Assembly (NCBI GenBank): GCA_028823395.1
Contig: JAPKBO010000015.1
Span: 1 to 32,194, forward strand
Direction: 5' to 3'
Source of the DNA: Planctomycetota bacterium
GTDB lineage: Bacteria; Planctomycetota; UBA1135; GCA-002686595
Length of the DNA stretch: 32,194 nucleotides
The notes beneath the pieces were generated by a model. The model was given only the letters and a program-made list of their open reading frames with translations, ran no database searches and was not told the DNA's origin. The translations under genes were made by a program, and so were the position numbers. This document shows, piece after piece, positions 26,273 through 32,194 of this stretch; the stretch's first letter is position 1, and each line of letters begins with the position of its first letter.

Positions 26273-27394
26273 TCAGTGCACCAGCTCGTCGTCCCGGTCC
26301 CCGTCGGTAAAGAACCAACTGGCTGGGTCGCGAGCCACGGCGGCCAAGGCATGACTTTCATCAAGTGGGTGCACGATCACGATCTTGTAATCATCGGCCT
26401 TGGACCCGGCGAAGCCCGCCGAACGCAGCCGCTTCTCCCAGTCCGAGCCCTCGATAGCGTGGGCCCGGGCCACGGAAGCTCCCAACTTGGCGAGGTGCCC
26501 AAGAGCTGCCTCCATGGCTCCCGCCCAGGCCACCGAATCCCGCGCGACGAGATCCACCACGTACCCCACCCTTTCCCCGGATCCAGGCAGTTGAATCACC
26601 ACGAACGCCTGCAGCGCGCCCTCGGTATCGAACACCCCGTGGGCCCGGAAGCGGCCCGAGGGTGCGTCGATAAAACGCCAGTTGAGATAGTCCGCATTGC
26701 GCTCCACCATCCACGGCCACTGGGCCGCAACCTTTTGCATCAAGGGCTCCAGGCTCTCATCGAAACGCGGCAGAGCCACGCTGGTCAGAGTGTCGAAGGA
26801 CACGTCGCGTAGGTGACCACGCCGCATGTTCCCGCGCCAAGCTCGCCAGGATGTGGCCATGGCAGCCAACCGCCCAACCTTCATGCGCTCGGCACGAGCG
26901 GCGGCATCGGCGTGCAGGACAAACGTAAAGGGACGGATGCGGCCTACGGACTCCCATCCAAGGTGCTCCACGAAGATGGGCGCCGACTGGCGGTTGGGTA
27001 GGCCGAACACGAAAGCCCAGCCGCGCTCGGCGGCCTCACTCATGGCACGCCGATCCAGGTCGCTGAAGATCCCCTGGCCGCGGTGCTCAGGGTCGGTCAT
27101 GACATCCCCGGTCTGGCCCACCGTCCCGACCACCTCGCCCCGGGAGAGAACACGGCGCGGAGAACACGCATAGCCGGAGACGGCTTGCCCAGAGGGCGTG
27201 CGCGCGAGGAGGCTCAGGGCCTGCCCGTGGGGGCTGGCGTCGTAGCGCCAGGGAAGCACCCGCTCGCCCTCTTCGGACCCAAAGCAACGGTTGTAGAGTG
27301 CCGCCTGCTCGACGCGATCGGATTCAGCACAAGGTGCTACCGATAGGTCCGTCGAGGGCGTTGTATGTCCCATGGGATCGTCAGAAGCGGCCAT
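26273..27394 (-). CDS. GNAT-family N-acyltransferase
   Basis: GNAT enzymes transfer an acyl group from acyl-CoA to an amine. The 373-residue protein starts at the ATG at 27394. The frame is open to 27721, but the extra residues overlap the divergent ftcD gene and look noncoding. The acetyl-CoA binding motif is visible as GDVMTDPEHRGQGIFSDL, with Arg105-Gly-Gln-Gly108. FGLPNRQSAPIFVEHLGWESVG completes the first domain. The C-terminal half, from about residue 200, resembles a second, diverged acyltransferase-type domain. Coupling to a deacetylase suggests work on an amino sugar or a linked surface molecule. That role is an inference. Confidence 0.85.
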   Translation of the reverse strand: MAASDDPMGHTTPSTDLSVAPCAESDRVEQAALYNRCFGSEEGERVLPWRYDASPHGQALSLLARTPSGQAVSGYACSPRRVLSRGEVVGTVGQTGDVMTDPEHRGQGIFSDLDRRAMSEAAERGWAFVFGLPNRQSAPIFVEHLGWESVGRIRPFTFVLHADAAARAERMKVGRLAAMATSWRAWRGNMRRGHLRDVSFDTLTSVALPRFDESLEPLMQKVAAQWPWMVERNADYLNWRFIDAPSGRFRAHGVFDTEGALQAFVVIQLPGSGERVGYVVDLVARDSVAWAGAMEAALGHLAKLGASVARAHAIEGSDWEKRLRSAGFAGSKADDYKIVIVHPLDESHALAAVARDPASWFFTDGDRDDELVH

Positions 27395-27475
27395 GGACCG
27401 TACTCTACCCTTCCCCACCTGCCGGGGTACAGCACTCCGATTCCTCCATTCCACCAGACCTCGAGAAGCCCTGAC

Positions 27476-29143
27476 ATGAGCCGCCTGATCGAATGCGTTC
27501 CCAACTTCAGTGAGGGACGCGACCCTGCCGTGATCGAAGCCATCACGGCCACCATCGAGGCGAGCGAGGGCATCAACCTGCTGGACGTGGATCCGGGTTT
27601 TGCCACCCACCGCACCGTCGTTACCTTCGTCGGAGAGCCGGAACGGGTACTGGATGCCGCCGTGGCCGCTGCCAAGAAGGCCCTCGAGCTGATCGACATG
27701 AGCCAGCACCAGGGCGAACACCCGCGCTTCGGCGCCATGGACGTCTGCCCCCTCGTTCCCGTGGCGGGCATCACCATGGAGGAAACCGTGGAGTACGCAC
27801 GCACCCTGGCCAAGCGCCTAGGTGAGGAAGCGGGCATGACCATCTACTGCTACGAGGAGGCCGCCCTCTGCCCCGAGCGCCAAAACCTGGCCCACGTTCG
27901 GTCCGGTGAATACGAAGGACTCGCGGCTCGGTTGGCGACACCCGAGGGTGCGCCGGATTTCGGCCCCAGCGAATTCAATCCACGCGCCGGAGCCACAGCC
28001 GTAAGCGCAAGGGATTTCCTGATCGCTTACAACGTGAACCTCAACAGCACCTCGACTCGACGCGCCAATGCGCTGGCCTTCGACGTGCGCGAGAAGGGTC
28101 GCATGCGCCGCGAGCCCGACCCCCTCACCGGGGAAATCGTGCGCGACGCGGCCGGCAATCCAGAGTGGATCCCCGGCAGTCTCAAGAGCGTCAAAGGCAT
28201 CGGCTGGTTCATCGCGGAGTACGGAATCGCCCAGGTCTCCATGAATCTGACCAACACGCGCGTCACCCCCTTGCATGTGGCTTTCGACGAGTGCGTCGAC
28301 AAGGCCAACGCGCGCGGGATGCGCGTTACGGGCTCGGAAGCTGTGGGGCTCATCCCTCTGCAAGCCATGTTGGACGCCGGACGCCACTACCTGCGTCTGC
28401 AACAACGCTCCACAGGCGTCCCCGATGCAGAACTGATCAAGATCGCCGTGCGCTCCATGGGCCTCGATGAGCTTAGCCCCTTCGACCCACGCGCCAAGAT
28501 CATCGAGTACGCCATCGAGGACGCGGGCGCGAATCCCCTGATACACGCGAGCCTCGCGGGTTTCACCGAACAGACGGCCTCCGAATCCCCGGCTCCCGGT
28601 GGTGGCTCCGTGGCCGCTGCCGTGGGCGCAATGGGTGCGGCCCTGGGGACGATGGTCGCCAACCTCTCAAGCCACAAGCGCGGATGGGACGAGCGCTGGG
28701 AGGAATTCAGTGCCGTGGCTGAGCGCGGCAAGGCCGCCTACGTGGAGCTGCTGGCCCTGGTCGACAAGGACACCGAGGCATTCAACGGCATCATGGAAGC
28801 CTGGAAGGCAGCCCCCGAAGTGCGCGACGCGGCCATTCAGTCTGCCACACGGGTCGCCATCGAAGTGCCCTTGCGGGTGATGGAGGTCAGCGCCGACTGC
28901 ATGCAGGTCTGCGCGGAGATGGCGGAGTCCGGTATGGAAGCCTCCCTGTCAGATGCTGGCGTGGGTGCCCTGTGCGCACGCACCGCCGCCCTGGGTGCCT
29001 ACCTGAACATCCGCATCAACGCTTCCGACATCCATGACGAAGGCGAGCGCAAGGCCTACCTCGATCGCGCCAGCGACCTGCGATCCAAGCTGGAAGCACG
29101 GGAGAGTGAAGTGCTCGCCCAGGTGGAAGCGAAGCTGAGCTGA
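27476..29143 (+). CDS. ftcD: Bifunctional glutamate formimidoyltransferase / formimidoyltetrahydrofolate cyclodeaminase
   Basis: FtcD moves the formimino group from N-formiminoglutamate, a histidine breakdown product, to tetrahydrofolate, then releases ammonia to give methenyl-tetrahydrofolate. The 555-residue product has the transferase domain first (IECVPNFSEGRD at the start; His82 in QGEHPRFGAMD, the catalytic His number known from the pig enzyme). The cyclodeaminase domain runs from about 355 (ASESPAPGGGSVAAAVGAMGA). Many bacteria have these as separate proteins, while this is the fused animal-like arrangement. The ATG at 27476 matches the family N-terminus. No hut genes for histidine breakdown lie nearby. 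A glycosyltransferase gene follows after 25 bp. Confidence 0.95.
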   Translation: MSRLIECVPNFSEGRDPAVIEAITATIEASEGINLLDVDPGFATHRTVVTFVGEPERVLDAAVAAAKKALELIDMSQHQGEHPRFGAMDVCPLVPVAGITMEETVEYARTLAKRLGEEAGMTIYCYEEAALCPERQNLAHVRSGEYEGLAARLATPEGAPDFGPSEFNPRAGATAVSARDFLIAYNVNLNSTSTRRANALAFDVREKGRMRREPDPLTGEIVRDAAGNPEWIPGSLKSVKGIGWFIAEYGIAQVSMNLTNTRVTPLHVAFDECVDKANARGMRVTGSEAVGLIPLQAMLDAGRHYLRLQQRSTGVPDAELIKIAVRSMGLDELSPFDPRAKIIEYAIEDAGANPLIHASLAGFTEQTASESPAPGGGSVAAAVGAMGAALGTMVANLSSHKRGWDERWEEFSAVAERGKAAYVELLALVDKDTEAFNGIMEAWKAAPEVRDAAIQSATRVAIEVPLRVMEVSADCMQVCAEMAESGMEASLSDAGVGALCARTAALGAYLNIRINASDIHDEGERKAYLDRASDLRSKLEARESEVLAQVEAKLS

Positions 29144-29168
29144 GTCTCACCGCCTCCCCGATCCGCCC

Positions 29169-30152
29169 ATGGCCACAATAGCGATCGCCCGCCCCCATGG
29201 CCGCCTAGGTGGCAACCTGAGCACGGCTCTACGCTGGGAGCGCATCCTGACCAGCCTCGGGCACCGGGTAAGCGTGGAAGAGGGCTGGACGCCCAGCGCA
29301 GCACCGGCACCCGACCTCCTGATCGCCCTGAACGCCCGACGCTCAGCCACGGCCATAGAGGCCTTCACCGCGGCGCACCCTGACGGAGCCCTGATCGTTG
29401 CGGCAACCGGAACAGACCTCTACGTGGACCTGCCGGCCGGAGGCGCGCAAGGCCTCGCGTCCCTGCCCGGCTTTGAACTCGCGGACCGCATTCTGGTCTT
29501 GCAGGAACTTGCAGCAGCCGCGTTACCTGAAGATCTCCTTCACAAGACCCGGGTGATCCATCAGTCCGCCCAGGGACTTCCGGCTACACACGGCGCTCCC
29601 CCAGTGAACACCCCCCCTCTACAGGTATCGCTCCTGGCTGAATTGCGCTCCGTGAAGGACCCTCTACTCGTACTCGACGCTTTGGAGCTTCTCCCTGCTC
29701 AAGTGGACCTGCTGGTCACCCACGCTGGGACGGGCGAGGACCCCCTGTTGGTCGAGCGAGCCACGGTGGCGTCGAAAGAAAACCCCCGCTACGAATGGGT
29801 CGGCGCCCTGCCCCACCGAGACGCACTCGAACTCCTCGGCCGCTCACACCTAACTCTCAACACGTCGCACTCAGAGGGGGGCGCAGCGGCATTGAGTGAG
29901 GCCCTAGCACTGGGCGTCCCCATCGTGGCCAGCGACGCAGCAGGCAACCGCGGCATACTGGGACAAGACCATCCCGGCTTGTTTGGCGTCGGCAATGCAA
30001 ACGCCTTGGCGGAACACCTGCAAGCAGCCTACGAGAACCTAAGTTACCGTGAGGCGTTGGCCGCTGCGGGTCGCGCGCGACTTCCTTGGGTACAACCCGA
30101 ACGGGAAGTAGCCGCATGGATCGAACTTCTCAAGGAAGTCCTACCCAGCTAG
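29169..30152 (+). CDS. SenB-like selenosugar synthase / TIGR04348-type GT4 glycosyltransferase
   Basis: SenB joins selenophosphate to UDP-GlcNAc or a similar sugar nucleotide to make a selenosugar, the second substrate of selenoneine synthesis. The 327-residue product matches blocks I recall for TIGR04348: GNLSTALRWERILTSLGHRV, DLLIALNARRSA, TGTDLYVDL, ELADRILVLQE, RYEWVGALP, and the GT4 E-x7-E motif with Glu236 and Glu244 in SEGGAAALSEALALGVPIVA. The recognised core of SenB is present. The partner genes senA (EgtB-like) and senC (selenophosphate synthase-like) are absent from the window, so activity on selenium is uncertain. It lies 25 bp after ftcD on the same strand. Confidence 0.85.
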   Translation: MATIAIARPHGRLGGNLSTALRWERILTSLGHRVSVEEGWTPSAAPAPDLLIALNARRSATAIEAFTAAHPDGALIVAATGTDLYVDLPAGGAQGLASLPGFELADRILVLQELAAAALPEDLLHKTRVIHQSAQGLPATHGAPPVNTPPLQVSLLAELRSVKDPLLVLDALELLPAQVDLLVTHAGTGEDPLLVERATVASKENPRYEWVGALPHRDALELLGRSHLTLNTSHSEGGAAALSEALALGVPIVASDAAGNRGILGQDHPGLFGVGNANALAEHLQAAYENLSYREALAAAGRARLPWVQPEREVAAWIELLKEVLPS

Positions 30153-30181
30153 ATCCGGCGGGAACGGCCTAGCCGAAACCG

Positions 30182-31588
30182 CTAGTGGTGGCTCGTGACC
30201 ACGTGCCGCTTGGGCGGCGGAACCAGACCCACAGCTCGGCCCAATCGCTTGCGGCCAAACACGGGGTTCTCCATGTAGTAGAGCGCACGCTCGTAGAATC
30301 GCTTGGTGCGCTGGGGCATGGAGTAGTACCAACGCTCGTAGGAGCGCACCATGTTCTTGCGCATCTCCTCAAGCCCCACCTGGGTGAAGTTTTCGTGCTT
30401 GTAGCCCGAGCGGTTGGAGGACACGTAGTTCTCAGAGAGATCGGCGATATCGATGTTGGCCTGGTAGTTATCCCAGGACTCCGTGCCGATCAGCGGATTG
30501 AAGACCGAGATGCGAATCAGGTCGGGGCCAGCTAGACGCAGCACCTTCTCCGTCTCTTCGATATCGGCAGCCGTCTCGCCCGGCGAACCCACGATCAGGT
30601 AGACCTTGGCCCAGATGCCGGCGCGCCGGGTCATCTTGGCGGCGTTGATGATCACCTCGGGGGTCAAATCTTTCTTGAGCACGTCGAGCATGCGCTGAGA
30701 TCCAGACTCCCAACCGTAGTAGATGCGACGGCAGCCCGCGCGGTGCATGTGCTTGAGCAACGGGTAGTCCACACAGTCGGCGCGCGTATTGGCCACCCAC
30801 TCGAACTTCAGACCGCGGCGTAGGATCTCGTCACACATCTCATGGATGCGTTTCTTGCGCAGGGTCAAGATCTCGTCCACGAACAGGATCACGCCCGGAT
30901 CGTAGGTCTTGATGATGTGCTCAAGCTCATCGACGATAGCTTCAGTGGATCGCACTCGGAAGCCGCGACCGGTGAGCTCCTTCTGGCAGAAGATGCACTT
31001 GAAGGGGCAACCGCGCGTGGTGAAGATGTAGCACAGGTGCTCGGGGTTGTTCTTGAAGTAGGTCTCCATGGGCAGCAGGTGGCGTGCCGGAATGGGGAGC
31101 TCGTCCAACTTCTTGATCAGGGGCGGCGCCTGGCTATCGAAAGCCAGTTGTCCGTCGCGCCAGGCAGCTAGACCCGGAACCTCTTGAAGCGCCGCGTCGT
31201 CATTGCCGTCGATGGCCTTCAGCATCTGGGGGAAGGTGTATTCAGCTTCGCCCTTGAGCACGTAGTCGAAGTGTCCGGTATCCAGGAAAACGCCCTGGTC
31301 CACAGACGCGTGGGGCCCCCCCATGACCGTGATCTTGCCCTGCTCCTTGGCGTACTTGGCCCAAGCGATGGCCCGTCGAATGTTCGGGGTCAGCGCACTG
31401 AAGCCGATCACCTCGTTGCGCTCAATGGCGGCCTTCATCTCCTGGTCCGTGGCCACTCGCTCGTCGTGCAATTCGATCGGGACGCCCTCGCGTTCGAGCA
31501 TGGCACCCATGTAGCCGATCCCCAAGATCATGGAGAGCGGGTCTTCCTGCACGTGAGGCTTGACGTAGGTGAGGAGAGTTTTGCGCAT
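30182..31588 (-). CDS. B12-binding-domain radical SAM protein
   Basis: A 468-residue enzyme with an N-terminal cobalamin-binding-type Rossmann domain (about 1-150, VIGFSALTPNIRRAIAWAKY and VMGGPHAS). The radical SAM core has TTRGCPFKCIFCQKE, with Cys194, Cys198 and Cys201 as the CxxxCxxC cluster site. The GWESGSQRMLDVL and VYLIVGSPGET blocks are typical of the class. Members catalyse methylations, ring contractions and other difficult steps on lipids, sugars or cofactors. The exact reaction cannot be read from the sequence. I chose the ATG at 31588, since the family begins with a short hydrophobic strand (here MRKTLLTYVKPH). An upstream ATG at 31624 adds 12 residues. It converges on the SenB-like gene, leaving 29 bp between the stops. 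Confidence 0.88.
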   Translation of the reverse strand: MRKTLLTYVKPHVQEDPLSMILGIGYMGAMLEREGVPIELHDERVATDQEMKAAIERNEVIGFSALTPNIRRAIAWAKYAKEQGKITVMGGPHASVDQGVFLDTGHFDYVLKGEAEYTFPQMLKAIDGNDDAALQEVPGLAAWRDGQLAFDSQAPPLIKKLDELPIPARHLLPMETYFKNNPEHLCYIFTTRGCPFKCIFCQKELTGRGFRVRSTEAIVDELEHIIKTYDPGVILFVDEILTLRKKRIHEMCDEILRRGLKFEWVANTRADCVDYPLLKHMHRAGCRRIYYGWESGSQRMLDVLKKDLTPEVIINAAKMTRRAGIWAKVYLIVGSPGETAADIEETEKVLRLAGPDLIRISVFNPLIGTESWDNYQANIDIADLSENYVSSNRSGYKHENFTQVGLEEMRKNMVRSYERWYYSMPQRTKRFYERALYYMENPVFGRKRLGRAVGLVPPPKRHVVTSHH

Positions 31589-31751
31589 GTGAGAGTGGGG
31601 TGAAGGGCTCTGGGAGCCCGACATGAGAGTCCGTAAGACTCAAATCTAACCCACACGGAAGGTTTCCGCAAAGGAGAGAAGGAGACAGGGGCCTAATCGA
31701 CCACTGGGGCCTGGGTCCTTTAGTACATCCAGGGGAGGGCACCCCCCCCTA

Positions 31752-32194
31752 TCAGACAACGCTATGCCCGCCCACCGCCTGACGAGCCGCCTCGTACACC
31801 TCCATGAACTCCCCGTGCAGCCGCTCGATCCCGAAATGAGATTCCAGGCGCTCTCGACCCGCCCTCCCCATGCTCTGGCGCAGGTCCGAATCGGCCAAAA
31901 GGGTCGCAATGCGATCTGCATAGGCAGGCACGTCGAAGGGGTTGGCGATAAACCCGGTTTCCCCATCCAGGACCACCTCACGCGAGCCCCCCATCGAGGT
32001 GGCCACCACGGGCAACCCGTGCTCCATGGCTTCGAGGTTGACGAGTCCAAAAGTGTCGAAGCAAAGTGAGGGCGTAACGAACACGTCACAGGAGCTGTAT
32101 GCGGCAGCTAACTCAGCACCTTCAAGCCAGCCGGTACTTACGATCATGCGCTGCACGCCCAAGTCGTGAGCGCGTTGCTTGAACTCGCGGTCGT
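31752..32194 (-). CDS. GT4-type glycosyltransferase, C-terminal part (5' end outside window)
   Basis: The frame is open to the window edge, giving about 147 C-terminal residues of a GT-B glycosyltransferase. It carries the nucleotide-sugar binding segment SSCDVFVTPSLCFDTFGLV and the GT4 motif region NLEAMEHGLPVVATSMGG. The family E-x7-E motif reads Asp-x7-Glu here (DTFGLVNLE). GSREVVLDGETGFIANP is the usual next block. The N-terminal acceptor domain lies beyond the window. The sugar and acceptor are unknown, though the neighbourhood suggests surface glycan synthesis. 163 bp lie between it and the radical SAM start at 31588 (127 bp if that gene starts at 31624). Confidence 0.88.
   Translation of the reverse strand, partial: DREFKQRAHDLGVQRMIVSTGWLEGAELAAAYSSCDVFVTPSLCFDTFGLVNLEAMEHGLPVVATSMGGSREVVLDGETGFIANPFDVPAYADRIATLLADSDLRQSMGRAGRERLESHFGIERLHGEFMEVYEAARQAVGGHSVV

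Noticed and set aside
31686-31715. Repeated GGGGCCT in the gap upstream of the radical SAM gene
   Set aside because: Two short copies in a GC-rich gap are likely chance. There is no third copy or clear symmetry to suggest an operator.

Overview
This is a GC-rich bacterial chromosome segment, densely packed with genes and carrying several short same-strand operons joined by 1-4 bp overlaps. Few starts have a clear Shine-Dalgarno. Several gene types fit the Planctomycetota or a neighbouring PVC-type lineage: a Minf_1886-family protein, a large TPR/gluzincin protein, a sulfatase-fold lipoprotein, a carbamoyltransferase/SGNH cassette and a B12-binding radical SAM protein. This placement is inferred from gene content, as the window has no rRNA or other decisive phylogenetic marker. 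Lipoprotein signals, UppP and an amidase_2 lipoprotein indicate a peptidoglycan-bearing, probably diderm cell. No CRISPR array, insertion sequence, phage gene or integrase was seen.

Layout. 1-2709 (-): accB-accC (fatty acid synthesis) followed by an unknown lipoprotein cut by the window edge. 2839-3363 (-): moaC (molybdenum cofactor). 3579-6134 (+): a secreted S41 C-terminal processing protease with two inserted EF-hand-like loops. 6180-13850 (-): a coupled chain reading TPR/gluzincin protein, sulfatase-fold lipoprotein, tmk, holB, Minf_1886-family protein. 14032-14943 (+): amidase lipoprotein, whose stop codon overlaps that of gmd. 14940-17946 (-): ald-uppP-gmd. 18094-18170 (+): tRNA-Val(GAC). 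18312-19655 (+): HtrA-like protease. 19788-23485 (+): a tight four-gene cassette of a small membrane protein, a NodU/SxtI-type carbamoyltransferase, an SGNH hydrolase with a DUF5989-like membrane tail, and a 43-residue membrane microprotein. 23496-27394 (-): GNAT acetyltransferase, NodB-type polysaccharide deacetylase and a tandem SASA esterase. 27476-30152 (+): ftcD and a SenB-like glycosyltransferase. 30182-31588 (-): B12-binding radical SAM protein. 31752-32194 (-): a GT4 glycosyltransferase cut by the window edge.

How the genes work together. The centre of the window (about 13.8-27.4 kb) is rich in envelope and glycan functions: GDP-mannose dehydration, undecaprenyl carrier recycling, peptidoglycan cleavage, periplasmic proteolysis, carbamoyl transfer, SGNH hydrolysis, O-acetyl esterase-type activity, deacetylation and N-acyl transfer. 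The best candidate for an undescribed system is the 19788-23485 cassette. It looks like a membrane-associated module that decorates a surface glycan or exported metabolite, with two related C-terminal hydrophobic tails (one fused to the hydrolase, one free). Other points of interest are a sulfatase-fold protein with Thr at the nucleophile position, a tandem SASA protein whose second domain lacks the catalytic Ser, EF-hand-like loops in two unrelated secreted proteases, and a SenB-like selenosugar synthase homologue without SenA or SenC nearby.
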